From Albula goreensis (taxonomy: Eukaryota > Chordata > Actinopteri > Albuliformes > Albulidae): 64,000 nt of DNA. The translations under genes were made by a program, and so were the position numbers. The stretch is taken from assembly GCA_022829145.1 (NCBI GenBank), contig CM040745.1, positions 38,297,341 through 38,361,340 on the forward strand, given 5' to 3'. The notes beneath the pieces were generated by a model, which did not search any database, had not been told where the DNA came from, and worked only from the letters and a program-made list of their open reading frames with translations. Shown piece by piece: positions 44,725 to 56,984 of this stretch. How positions within the stretch are numbered: the stretch's first letter is position 1; the number at the start of each line of letters is the position of its first letter.

Positions 44725-47700
44725 TTGAGTGTACAATTTCTTTTGAATACCTCAGGATCAGAGCCATCGGGATACTTGGGTCCAAAAATGAGAACACTTC
44801 TCAATGGCAGAATTTGTTACTGCGTTAACAGTATTTGATTAATATAACACACTGTAATGATGTTTGTGTAACATCAACAGAACCTGAACTAATCAAAAAC
44901 CCAAGAGCTAAGCCTCTCTATATTTGTTGCCTTTCATACATAGTGCCCTGTTCATATTATTCAATGAAAGAAAGTAATTGTTTTGCTTTTTACCTCTAGG
45001 CTAGGTAATAAATGTGACAACAAGAATAAGACAATACGCTTATTTTACTTTTAAAACATATTAAAAACTATATTATTTTATTCTGAGAGATTTGTTCTTA
45101 TTTAATGTGAAATACAGTTTTTTCTTAAAAACAAGTGAGAAGGTGATTATCTTCCAGAGCAAACATGATCACAACTTCATAATAAAGCAGAGCATTAGGG
45201 CAATATACAAGTCACTCATATTTACATGTATTAAAGTAGAAATGAATTGGAAATAAAATAAAATCCAGTAACTAGACTTCCATTAAAGGTAATGATGATA
45301 ATTAAAACACTGATGATAATGACGTCCATAACGATGATGTGGCAGCAGTAAAAGGAACAGTATGAGAAACCAGAACTCCTATAAAAATACTTACCGGCGT
45401 TTTCCCCTCTCTCTCACAATCTATCCCAGGCTGGGTGACAGAAAACCTTAAAACAATAAAATAAAACCTATCCAACCCTGCTTGAACTCTACAAAATACA
45501 ATAACTTAAAATAATAAAATCCAGCACTCACAAATCTCCATAATGTCCTCAGTGTTGCTCTCATAAATCATCCTAAGATGAGGCCGGAGGACGCGGGATG
45601 AAGAGGAGTGAGAGTGAAGGAGCATTATAATGAGACGCTGTTTACTGCGGGACCTTGTAAATTTCTCAGTAAAGCATAATTGTAGTTTAAATCTCCCCCT
45701 AAACCTCCTGCTTTCATATTCAAACATTGTGTGGCTGAAATGTTTATTGAAACTAGTGGTGGAAGTGTGAAAACTTCAATGAATAAGAAGGGGAGTCTTA
45801 GAGCAAAAGATGAATCCTAAGCTTGCCTGTGGTTTTTAGCTGGCTCATATAATCAGTGGGTGTAGAGAGTGAATAGTAGTGAAAGCAGCAGCAGTAGTAC
45901 CAGTAATGACAGTAAAAGTAAACACATTTTGGAGGTAGAGGCCAGGAGTCAGTTTACAAACAGAGGATGGTCACTGCTGGCCAAACGGCAGATCCAGTTT
46001 GTGAAGAAATGAGAGGAAACTGTGGGAGACAAAAGAAGGAAACATTAAAACTGGTGGTGTAGCGAAACACTGACGCTGGCCTGAGTAGACAGCGCCAGAT
46101 CCTAAGGAAGGACAGCAGCACTTTACAGTCTGACATCGTCCTCAGTGGTGCAGCATTAGGAGAGGAAGTGAGTTTACTGTCTGAGGCGCTGAGCGCACTG
46201 TAGCTCTAAAGCTCATAGTTATTAATGGTAATTAGGCTAACAGGTTGGTATAATGTACATCCCCAAATTTTAAGTGTGTGTGCTCTGTACTGCGTATGTC
46301 CTCGACTACATGATTGATCATACTGTGAATAAGGGAGACTAAGATGGCTGACTTGACCTTCCTGTTGCTAGAGGCTACTTATGAGAGAAAAAAGCTGACA
46401 TGTTAAAGGCTAGGGCTAAATATCTCTAGTTAGATAGTTGTTGGGGACTCGTAACAGGTAAGTCAGTTTAGGTCATTTGACACAACACATCTACATTTCA
46501 TTAGGTACACCTACTTGAGTGAGAATGACATGCATGATCACATGATCATAGATAAACACATGGATGCATGTGCACTGTTTGATTTGATTCAACAATGAGT
46601 TAATGTGAACTGGATTTAAAAATAAGTTGTAAGATATACTGACATTTGGCAGTTTTTGGTATCTCATGTGGAAAATCAAAACAGCAGTCTGCCAATGCGT
46701 GAAAATTTGACATTTTTTTGACAAACACCTGATCTGAAACAATGATCTGAACAGTGTGCCTAATTGCTATGTATACCTGGTCATTACAATATAATTATAA
46801 GGATACTGTTACAAATCAAGCGAAATTTGAATAAGAAAAGGGTAAAATATGACAGTGTCAAATGTTGAAGTCATATTGATTGTCAGAAGGTGATTTGGGA
46901 AGCTAGTCTTAATTGTGTGTAAAAATGATTATAAATGCTTTCTCCTAATGTGAACATTGTTCTAGCGTGCATCCATTGGATGAGGGTGTGGGGAGGGAGG
47001 GGCAATAGACAAAGACATGCAGCCATCAGTGCGTTGGCGATGGGGGGTAGGGAGAAAGGCGGGAGCTCTCTCACCTTGGCAACCCTCTACCCTGTAATTA
47101 TTCCAGAACGGCTGCGAGACCCTTCATGCGTGTGCAGGCAGGTAGGATACCCTTACCCCAGTGCATGCTGGGAGACAGAGCTCCTGCTGCAGGATAGGTC
47201 TCAGTTTATCTATAGCGATTCCTGCAGTTTTTGCCATCGAGACTCGTGGGAGACCCAACGCTACCATTAATGCAGACACCGGCAAACACTTAGACTTGTT
47301 GCCTTCGAAAATATGGGCCTATTCTCGCTTCGAGACTTGGTGTCAACGGATTTCGGCGGTGGCTTTCCAAGCGCCGGTGGACGTGACGGATGAAACCATC
47401 CAACATAACCTGAATACTGAACTCTCTTTATTGATAACGAATAAAAAAGAGAGCACCTGCGCATAACCTGTAGAGTGGTTGAAATATTGAGAAAATACAA
47501 TGTCAGAATTGTAGTGCCTAATCCATCCAGACATTAATTTATTGATCAGCACACCTAACGTCCTTTCATATGTTGCCAAAAATAAAATATCGAGAAACAT
47601 ATGCCATATGTTTCTCAATATTATACAGAAATGAACTTATAATTCTGAAAAATGAGACTCTGTGCTCCAGCTACATTATTACATTGTGTCTTATGGTTCA

Positions 47701-48975
47701 TACGTAACATGGGTTTGGTGGCTAAAGAAATACGGAAAATATTTTGTCATGACGAAAAATCGATGTCTGCTTTAATTAGTTGGGAATTGGTAAATCCACC
47801 TTTGATTGCATAGGGTATAGGCCCAGAAAGAGAAAATGCATTAGCGTGTATTACGTTCCATTGTCCTTCACACAACATTATGAATGTTACAGTAACTGAA
47901 ACTGAGCTTGCAATCATTGTCAGAGCGACTGTAGGTGCAAAAAAAAGGTAAAATGAAAGACCTGCAAGACAAAAGACTGGGTGGAAGGTTGCTGGCTGGT
48001 GGTCAGACAAACAGCAATTATTAATAGAACAATTTTAACTTATTTTCTTTAGATTACTTCATATAATAGAGGTGAGTTATACATCATTATGTATTTTTGA
48101 GATATCTGATATGCAAGTCTATTCATTTCATGTTTAATCAACTGTAAAATGACACATTTTATAATATTTGAAATTTTCCTCTGAGACACTGTAGTCATGA
48201 GTGAGTGGTCTGCGTAGGATTGTAATGGATCTTTGATGTTTCTAATCAGAGTTTCTCATTAGTATGATAGTGTTGGTTTACTTCTGGTAAAATCAAAAAC
48301 AATTCTCCAGTTCTTTTGTAGAAAGGATCATCAATCTGTTTCAAGGTCTTGATAGAAGAACATGCACAGTCATATAAAAAACCAGTGATTCTAAAACAAG
48401 CTGTATTTGGATAAAATCTGTTGAAGATATACATTGTGGCAAAAATCATAAACCATGTTTTGTACAATCATATTTAAAGAAATGTATGTGGAGAAGCTGT
48501 TATCTAAGCAAAGGTGACAAACCAATAGTGATTGTTTTGATGCCTCCCCTACAGTCGCTCCTCATTACCGCAGAAATTGGCAGACAAGCGTAGCTTAGAA
48601 GTGCACCATGCTAAATGTCACTGTGTTTCTTCACCTGAAGGAACAGTAATTAAAATGCCTATCACAATCAATTTTATCCATTACCTTGGGTCTTGCTGTC
48701 CAAGGGACAGACAACGCACTGCTCGCAATAACTGGAAATCCTTCCTTTGGGTATTCTTATGTAGATGCTGTGAATGTGAAACCTCTGACTGTAACAGAAT
48801 TGCACCCTAAAATGAACTAATTGTGGAGTCGATCTGTTTGGAAGTGAATGTGGTACATTAGCGGTGTTGATCCATTTTTAAAGATACATATGGACATTAT
48901 GACTGTGTCTAACATGAGCTAGCTGTCCAGGTATGTCACAGTCCTGCTCCTCAAACCACAGGGAAATTACCAGTG
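44725..48975. other. Noncoding DNA, no gene recognised
   Basis: Contains a 35-base hairpin at 47587-47621, a possible transposon end at about 46490-46515 (CATTTCATTAGGTACACC), and a GC-richer patch at 46.97-47.45 kb crossed by opposing open frames of up to 111 codons with no domain. The stretch 48.55-48.80 kb has CAGTAATTAAAATGC and CAATTTTATCCATTACC motifs that could be regulatory. Confidence 0.45.
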
Positions 48976-48979
48976 CTGG

Positions 48980-48994
48980 CCACTAGATGGCACC
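48980..48994 (+). promoter_or_regulatory. CTCF-like motif (full core match)
   Basis: CCACTAGATGGCACC agrees with the vertebrate CTCF core CCASYAGRKGGCRSY at every position. It lies in unique sequence. Motif match only, but it is the best of its kind in the window. Confidence 0.5.
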
Positions 48995-48999
48995 AGGGC

Positions 49000-50938
49000 A
49001 ACTCCAGTAAATTTCCCGTATGTCTCCTTTCACTGTCTTTGAATAGGTTAAGTAACTGGAGTCTTTGTCAGTAGCTTTTAAAGTTTCATGCCAGGAACCA
49101 ATTTAGTTGCCCTTCTAAGAGCTTATTGTTCTGATGTTGTTCTTATGATATTGTAGCCAGCAGCACATAGAGGGAATGTTGTGATTATGTTTGGACAGAG
49201 ACAGTGTATCAGAGAGGAGTTGGTAGCTCAGTATCATTAAATAATGACTGAGTTTTCCTTGCTTTGAGAGGGTATGGCATTACTCTCAAACCAAACCTGG
49301 AAAAAAAACTCCCTACAATGTCAAAACACAATAGGGTTTTCAGTATTTTTCACACACATCTGTAGGGTGTCAGTGTTCTCCATCACGCCTGTATAGTCAA
49401 AGGACATTCACTAAAGGCAAGACTTCTGCACTTAAAAATAAGAAACATTAAACCATGTGAATTTTTAAAGTCATACACGCAAGCAGGTGGATTAAACAAA
49501 TAACCTTGGTTTCAGTTATTTTCTTGTTTTAAAGCACCTGGAATGGAAATATTGAAATAAACTCCTCTTTTTTAAAATGTATTAATAACTATTCACATAA
49601 CTGTGGAGACAGTGATGAAACCTTCTAACAGTCATCAAACAATTATGAGAAGGAGAGTGGCCTTTTGTGGAAATGGTGCTTTTAAACGAAAGCTGCACTA
49701 TGTTTCTGGTTATCATTTAAATTATCCAGTTTATAAAATAATGGTATGATGTGTATATAAGGTGAGCCATCCGCTTGTGCTTTAGTTTGAATGCCTGTGT
49801 GTATGCTTCGCCTGACCTGCTGTGTGATCTTTAATTTTTATGGCTGTGACCAACTGGAAAGACACAGCTGGTGGGTCTGCAGGGCCAGCCATCTCATCGC
49901 TTACAGTTGGCTGGATGTAGCAGAGGGTATTAACCTTTCTATTATGCTGAGAAATAATCACAGCTATTATGTTTTGTGTCAAATTAACCAAAATCAGGTT
50001 GATGTCTACTCTGGAGTTTAGTAACACATTAGGAGTGCTGAGTAAATGCAGGTTTTTTCTCAGTGTTTTCCAATACAAATGATTCAAAATGACTGAAAAT
50101 AAGGTCATTTGTATTGAATTGTATCACGTATCAACTATGTCCAATATGTAGATATTAAAGATTGTATTTCTTGATTAATTGTGCAAAAAATATAATATTT
50201 ACATGTAAATTCTTTACAGAAATTCTAAGATGGTTCAGTGTCTCTGTGTGTGCTTGAGCCGTTTAGAACGGTGAAAATATGTATGGCTTTGATGTACAAT
50301 AGGACCTCAGCAATCTGAACCTCCACCAGGCCGGAGGTGGTTTGGATTACTGAAAGTACATTTATGGCATTTTAATCCTTTTAATATTTTTTTGCAAAAA
50401 GGCTACTTTTTAGCCACCAACAATCATACTAGTATCAATCGACTAACGTAGTCAGGAGAGTTCCTATCAACTAACATATGCACACTGAAAATTATTATTT
50501 TTAAATACAGCACTTTACTGTTAATACAAAAGAAAATCTGTTCAATTACAGTATATTGACCATTTTTTAAACAGAACTATGATGTATTTCTAAAATACAG
50601 CACTTCACTGCTAACCAACCATCCAAAGTATCTTAAGTAACAGTATCATGCAGTATTTATTGCATTTTGAGAAGAGTAAATTCACCTGAACAGCACATGT
50701 GAAGCTGGATCGATTCTTTTCTTCCTCCATCTTACTAATTATTTGGCGAGAGCAGCAGTTTTATTTAATCCATAAATCGTTTCAAAGTCGAATTACTGAA
50801 TATGTGCAAGTCATGATTGAAGGATTCAGCGGCTAGCTAGAATTTCGTAGATTATTGGCTATTAACCAGACAACAAAAGGAGCTCATTTTAATTTCTACA
50901 TGTCTAAATTTAATCCATAAATCAATGCATGATAATAT
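49000..50938. other. Noncoding DNA, nothing recognised
   Basis: AT-rich. Opposing open frames at 49782-50108 (108 codons) and 49791-50021 have no domains; that stretch has a balanced composition that might reflect a conserved noncoding element. Confidence 0.45.
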
Positions 50939-50939
50939 T

Positions 50940-52125
50940 AAGTTCTGTGAAACCAAAAAGTGCTTATTGGCACTTTCACACCGTCTTGTTACATGATAAA
51001 CAGTTCAAAGATATTTTAAAATATTTTTGGCTTGACTTTAAGACAAAGAAATCATCTTTTACATCTGTACAGCAGTGGTGGGCTTATGGGAAGTTGCAAA
51101 TCCAACAGCTGTGTAATCAGTACACTAATAGTGTCACAAGAGACATAACCCAAGCTATGGAAGCACTTGAGCAAGAGATATTAAATATTCAAGATTTTAT
51201 ACAAATTACAGGGGTCTCGAAATAATGACCATTTCAAGACCCTTACTGTTAAAAAACGAGCACTAGCTGATATACTTGGCATAAAAGCACGGGGGGAGGC
51301 CCTGGTCTGCTCACGCTTACAAAATGTGGACCAGAGAGATGTACCCCTGAAGTGCAGAATTGATCTGAGACAGGAACCGGCCAGAGGGAATTTCTTTCCC
51401 GATGGCCTGACTCTCACAGAGCTTGACAGTGCTTTGACTATAGAGGAACTGTATGAAGCCCTCCAAGCAATGGAGTGTAGCAGAGCACTGGGGCTAGATG
51501 GTCTCCCAATTGAATTTTACCGGGCCTTTTGGGCTGAGGTAGGGGAGCATCTGTTAGCAGTGCTAGCAGATTAGCCGAAGGGCAACTGCTGCTGAGCTGT
51601 AGAAGAGCAGTCCTCACCCTCCTTCCTAAAAACGGTGACTTCACTGACATCAGATCCTGGCGGCCTGTCTCTGTCCCATGCAGTGATTATAAACTTCTGT
51701 CCAAGGCATTGACAAATAGACTGAGTAAAGTCTCAGAGCAGATCATTCATCCTGACCGGACATACTGTGTTCTATATATCTATAGATCTACATTTGATAA
51801 TGTTTCTTTAATTCGTGATATGTTAGATGGCTCAAAACTGTTTGGTTTAAAAATGGGTCTTATTTCAATTGACCAAGAAAAGGCTTTTGATAGAGTAGGG
51901 CGCCAGTATCTATGGGATGTTTTGGCAGCTTTTGGTTTTATGGCAAGTTTTATGGAGAAAATTAGGGTTCTGTACGGTGACGTTCAGAGTGTACTTAAAG
52001 TTAACGGTGGCTCATGTGCACCTTTGGGAGTTGGAAGGGGTGTCGGAGAAGGCTATTCAATGTCCGGAATGTTATAGTCAGCAAAAATTAAAGGGGAGAC
52101 GAGACGGAGTCCTGGGAGCCTGATC
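50940..52125 (+). pseudogene. L1/Tx1-type LINE ORF2 fragment (endonuclease-RT linker and reverse transcriptase), broken
   Basis: From 50945 one frame reads KPKSAYWHFHTVLLHDKQF and QQWWAYGKLQIQQLCNQYT, the linker upstream of the reverse transcriptase in fish Tx1/L1-type LINEs. A second frame (51326-51574) has CSRALGLDGLPIEFYRAFW, the SPGxDGLPxEFY block. A third (51709-52077) has LISIDQEKAFDRVGRQYLW, with the first catalytic Asp, and LGVGRGVGEGYSMSGML, where QGCPLS of the block before the active site is already degraded. A few codons of continuation (KLKGRRDG) follow. The YADD/FADD catalytic block, endonuclease and 3' tail are absent. Frameshifts and stops near 51226 and 51574-51709 break the frame. 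The intact enzyme would prime reverse transcription at nicked target DNA. Confidence 0.85.
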
Positions 52126-52292
52126 AATATTGATGAATTTGGTGCCAAATTATCCAAAAGTTGTCATTGTTAATGAGCAATTTATTCTGTCACATTTGCA
52201 TAAAATGCATCCTAAAATGTGCAGAGAAATTGATCCTCAGTTAAATGTCAGAAAATGAATCCAAAATTAATTCCAAACTATCACAAAATGGT

Positions 52293-52465
52293 ATTGAAGA
52301 TTTCTGCAATATGTTCCAGTGACTTTGGGTAAGGTTGTTGTGAATAGCAACGCTACAGCAATGTTTTTGCACTGTGCTTTTTCTATCACCAATTTATTCT
52401 AGCACCTAAAATTTCCTAATTTTAAAGCAACATTATAAATCAATCTGAATTATATGTCCTTTTTC
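52293..52465 (+). repeat. Dispersed repeat, copy A
   Basis: About 173 bases starting TTGAAGATTTCTGCAATATG and including GGTTGTTGTGAATAGCAACG, CACCAATTTATTCTAGCACC and ACATTATAAATCAATCTGAA. It recurs at 56703-56876 in the same orientation with around 85-90% identity by eye. Not in any family I can name; it follows the LINE relic but a link is unproven. Confidence 0.8.
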
Positions 52466-52469
52466 AACG

Positions 52470-55400
52470 AAAAATGTTTTCAAGATGTACTTGTGACCAA
52501 TGAAATCTCAAGAACACATTTTCTCATTTTTCCTCTAACAAAAAAAAGAAACATTATTTGGCAAGGTTTTTTAAAAACAAACCTTCACAAAAACAACATC
52601 ACAATATTATTCATTTCACGTTTTGATAAAAATATTGGCATCTTTTGCTTTTTGGCTGTAATAAATTAAATGTATGGCACTAATGCAAAAATAATACTTG
52701 CACTGTGATGGCAGTATTTTTTTAATGAATGCAAAGATTTGGTGAGTTAAACTATTTTGGGGTGCAAACTCAATGTATTTCATCTTCTGTGATCGGCTGT
52801 GTCACGTAGATTTTGAACGCCTAACAATCAATCAACAGACAGGGTTTCATTCTGACTCCACGAACACACCCATCACTGACAATTTAGAAATCTGAAGAGC
52901 GTTGGCATGAAGATTTTAGACGAGGTTTGGTGTCTCTGAGGTATCATTGCAGTAATTATAATAGCTTTGATTAAGAGTATGTTTGGGCTTTGATTATAGT
53001 CAGTTCTTAAGGAGTAGCTTTACAGATCTGGATCTTCTGTTCTGGGCATGATGTTTGTTTTTTTTTCCTTCAAGGAAGATTAGCAAAACGTCACAACTCT
53101 GCAAACCATGAAAGGAGCCGTCATCTGTGTTTTTGACAGGTAACCAAAGTAAAGAATAGAAATCCTCTTCTAGAGCGGCCATCCTGTATGTCTGCAGATC
53201 TAAGCGTGTGAAAACTACAGGGAATTAACTTCCTTGAACCACCAGCAACAACCACTTTGGAGCTGAAAGAAGAGCTGTCAATGAAGTCAAATAAAAACTG
53301 AAAAGATTTCCTTTCAGAGAAAGCGTACTTAAGCTTGGCATTTGATGCAGCTTGTCCTCAAGGTCATTTCCATCAAAGCATTCAGAGTAGTTCTTTGCTC
53401 TTTATTTTTAGATTGTTTCCTTTTTTAAAGCATTTTTTAAACATTGTCGGTGATAAAACTCCGAAAAATGTTAGTGATGATCGATGTATGCTGAATACAA
53501 AAACCTTTTAGTCAGAATGTGAATTTTTTTTTTTTTGGAAATATATGTTTTAGACAAACTTTACATAAAAATCTGACAATACTGAAATTGAAAGACAAAA
53601 AGGCAAGACCTGTTTATCACCTAATTTTTATTGTATGCCCTCAGAATTTTGGGCATCTAAAATAAGATATGGTGTTCACAGCCTGTAAGACTACATATAA
53701 CACTGTGACCGGGGACCTCACTTTGTGTACTTTTGTAACTAAATTGTATACAAAAACCACACATATGCATGTTTTCAAGCATTAATCATATGAATTGTCA
53801 TATATGACAATATATGTCAATCATATATTGTGAACGTGCAAAAGCCACACCCTGAAACACCAATATTTTAGCATATATGGTGCTCAGGAAGTCTAAATCA
53901 ACTAAGCAAAGCACGCATTGGGTCAAATGTTGCATACGGCTACACACATTCTTATGTGAAATAGAAGTTTTATAAATTCTGAAAATTAGCGTTTGCGCGT
54001 TTTTGAGTGTCTTTTGTGCGGCTGCATCATTTATAAATAAGGCCCCTGGAGTGCCAGGTCAGGGTCGGAATAGCAAGATCAAGACATCGTCCTGCTTCAT
54101 CTTCGCTCTCATATACTCATTACCAGTTTCACAGCTTGCAAAAACACGTACATCAGCAGTTTGACCGTGTGGAAGTAGACAGGGAGTGACATGAATGCCA
54201 AATAGTGATTACACAGGCTAAGGCAGGGGTCGGAAACCCTGGCCTAAGAGTAAAAGTAAAATAAGAGGCCAAAATTTCATTCAAAGTCATTTTTTTACAC
54301 TTTTATCAGTTTTAATTACCAACCACTGTGTGTACCGTAATGCATAGGTCCTAGCACAGCTACCTATAAGGATCTGATGTAGTCCAGGCTTCATTACCCA
54401 ATTGGAAAAAGAGGAGGGGACTGCCGTGGTCCCAGACTGTTTTGATTGGTTCTTTTGAGCAGATAATGTTGACTTTTCAGGCTCGCCAAAAACAGAATTT
54501 TCAGACTGGCACACAGAAACAGTGTTTGCACCTAAAATTATTATGCATTACTTCAATAACTGACTCTCACAAAATATTGATAATGAGACTAAAAAAATAG
54601 CTGAAATTAGCCTTTTAATGGCTTTTTTCCATACAAATGTTGCTGCACTGTTTTATCAATGAAGTATAAGTCTAAATATTCAGCCTGATGGTTAAACACT
54701 GGCCTCTTCTCAGTCAAGGTCACCTGTATACATTGAGTCTGATACTTAATGCACTTATGTCGATAACTGTGGCACAAAAGTAACACGGTTGCCTGCATCT
54801 CAGATAGAGGATCCGACGACCACATAGACCAGTTGACCACACAGGTGGACATCAAACGGACAGCCGTGAGTTCAGTGTAGATATGCAGAATAATGTGGTA
54901 ATTCCTGTTAAAAGCAGACAAGCTATCAGGATCAAGTGTGACGGTTTGGGCAAGAGCACTCCAGGGTTCTCTCAGAAAGTGACAGAACGTAGTAGAACAC
55001 CTGACTCTTATATACATCATGTATCTGAAAGTATAAGCAAACCAAAGATGATGTTAATCTTCATAATTCACTATGGAAATGATAAAGAGACTGGCAAGCT
55101 CTCAGTCTTATTTAATATATTTCACAGGACAGTGCAAATACTGAAGTCATTACTTACTCTCACCATAAGGGGCCTGTCATAGATTTATCTGAAAAGCTTT
55201 GTCAGGTGGAGGGTGAAAAAACCATTTAAAAATCACTGTTTAGATTATACACAAACTATCATTCTCTTAACAAATGTGGTTTATACCACTTGTGGAACTA
55301 CATGCATTTTTGGGCCCAGACTGGCAGCTAAACAAATCACAGGTGACAAAAGTGACAAATCAGAGTGATAAAGCAATCCACATAGACACAGTACACAACA

Positions 55401-55612
55401 TAACCACAGAAGATGGTGAATTGTGTCTAATTTCTGTGCCCTCACTTAAGAGGGAATTCTTTGAAAGACCTGGAGAGTGATATTCTTTTGTGCTTTGTTA
55501 CCTGGTCGTGCATGATTCTGTTGCATTGTTTGTGAAGGCCTTAAAGCAGAACACCCAACAACAGGTCAAGACACTCTAATCATCTCCATGTGTGTGTCTG
55601 TCGATAAGAGAT
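52470..55612. other. AT-rich noncoding DNA
   Basis: Contains a 16-base palindrome TTGTCATATATGACAA (53795-53810). Open frames include 137 codons on the minus strand (54607-55020) and 99 on the plus (54883-55182); they overlap and have no domain. No gene called. Confidence 0.5.
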
Positions 55613-55614
55613 TG

Positions 55615-55845
55615 TTGTATTTCAGCATTCAGCAGATATTCTTATCCAGATCCAACTTACACAGTGTGTTTTCTTTGTACACACTATTCATGTGCACAAT
55701 TGGATATTTACTAAAGCAACTGAGCACCTTTTCACATACTTTAATCAAGCAAGCAATGTCACTTCCTCATGTGAGAATTGACCTTTGACCTCTGTGTTGC
55801 AACTCCAGCTCCCTAACCTCTATACTACAGTGCAGCTTCGGTAAA
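55615..55845 (-). mobile_element. tRNA-derived SINE (family 1), near full length
   Basis: On the minus strand the element begins with a tRNA-like head (GCACTGTAGTATAGAGGTTA, then GGAGCTGGAGTTGCAAC), continues through the family body (TTTAGTAAATATCCAATTG, ATGAATAGTG) and ends with the tail AAGTTGGATCTGGATAAGAA followed by TATCTGCTGAATG. That tail is shared with the SINE at 60348 and the fragment at 63103, which suggests mobilisation by one LINE. The B box is mutated. RNA polymerase III would have transcribed it. Confidence 0.8.
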
Positions 55846-55847
55846 TT

Positions 55848-56700
55848 TCTCTCATCTAAGTCTATAACCTTAAGTGACAAGAACAGTATTTAATTAACAT
55901 TAACATTGAATATTTAAATTAATATGAACTTATATTTTTATATACCCAAAAACCCAAGTAACCTAATCTCCACCACTTCCATTGCTGTATGTTAGGATGT
56001 AAACCAGAGCTGAATGTCTTCCCTGTGAAGGTGAAGTACTTGAGCCTGAGATGAAAAACTGCAGGATACTTTTATTCCATAATTTATATTTATCTTTCTA
56101 AAAGCAATATTCATGCTGTCAGATGTTACTGCCATAAGAAATACTCCTGGAAATTCTCTTTTTTTTATTGCCTTCTGATGGATACAAACCACAAGGAAGA
56201 TGACAAGAATCATAGAATAGTGTGTAGCTCAGGTCAACTTGCTTGAGAGCGTGCCTCACCCACCGGCTTTAAAAATATGACAAGGAAAACAGCTTTTAGC
56301 TACATTACACTTTCATTGAGTTCCATACATGGAGAATGTCCAACCGGTTGGTCTCTCTACTTGACTGAATAACTGCCTGTCAAGTATACTTTCACTATGA
56401 ATATGCAGTTACAATGAAAAGGGAAACAATCTGTATGGTACAGAATATAAAATGTGCAATTTTTTAAGTTTATAATTTTGGCACATGGCCTTAGAAGTTA
56501 CTGGGAGTTTTTGCCTATGCTATATAACTGCATTATTATGGCTTGTAATGCAACTGTCTAAAATTCTATATTGTTACAGAGCGGGAAAAATCTTATTGTG
56601 ACATCATCACACGGGAGAAACACATGGGGCCTGAATTCAGGATGTAGTGCTTGTAAAATCGTCTTGCTGGTTTTAAAGAACTAAGAGAGCATGTGAAAGT
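55848..56700. other. Noncoding DNA, nothing recognised
   Basis: AT-rich and unremarkable. Confidence 0.5.
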
Positions 56701-56702
56701 AG

Positions 56703-56876
56703 TTTGAAGATTTCTGCAATACATTCCAGTGAATTTGTGAAAGGTTGTTGTGAATAACAACATCACGGCAATGTTTTCACACTGTGTTTTTTTATATCAC
56801 CAATTCATTCTAGCACCTACAATTTCCTAATTTTACAGCAACATTATAAATCAGTCTGAATCATATGTCCTTTTTC
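56703..56876 (+). repeat. Dispersed repeat, copy B
   Basis: Second copy of the repeat at 52293-52465, sharing TTGAAGATTTCTGCAATA, AAAGGTTGTTGTGAATAACA, TTCATTCTAGCACCTACAAT and TCATATGTCCTTTTTCA. The homology stops sharply at both ends within a few bases of copy A's limits, so the unit is about 175 bases. Confidence 0.8.
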
Positions 56877-56944
56877 ATGTCATGTGCAAAAATTTAAATG
56901 TGCTAAAGGTCTAGAGTCTGTCCCATAGTCATGTTAAGTGCTGG

Positions 56945-56982
56945 ATATGTATATATATATATATATGTATATATATAATTAT
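56945..56982. repeat. (TA)n microsatellite
   Basis: Interrupted TATATA/GTATA tract of about 35 bases. Confidence 0.9.
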
Positions 56983-56984
56983 TA

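Noticed and set aside
46490-46745. Possible transposon end (minus strand ...GGTGTACCTAATGAAATG)
   Set aside because: Only one end resembles a common fish DNA-transposon terminus; no transposase or opposite end found.
54607-55182. Opposed 137- and 99-codon open frames
   Set aside because: Overlapping on opposite strands, AT-rich, no domain; likely chance.
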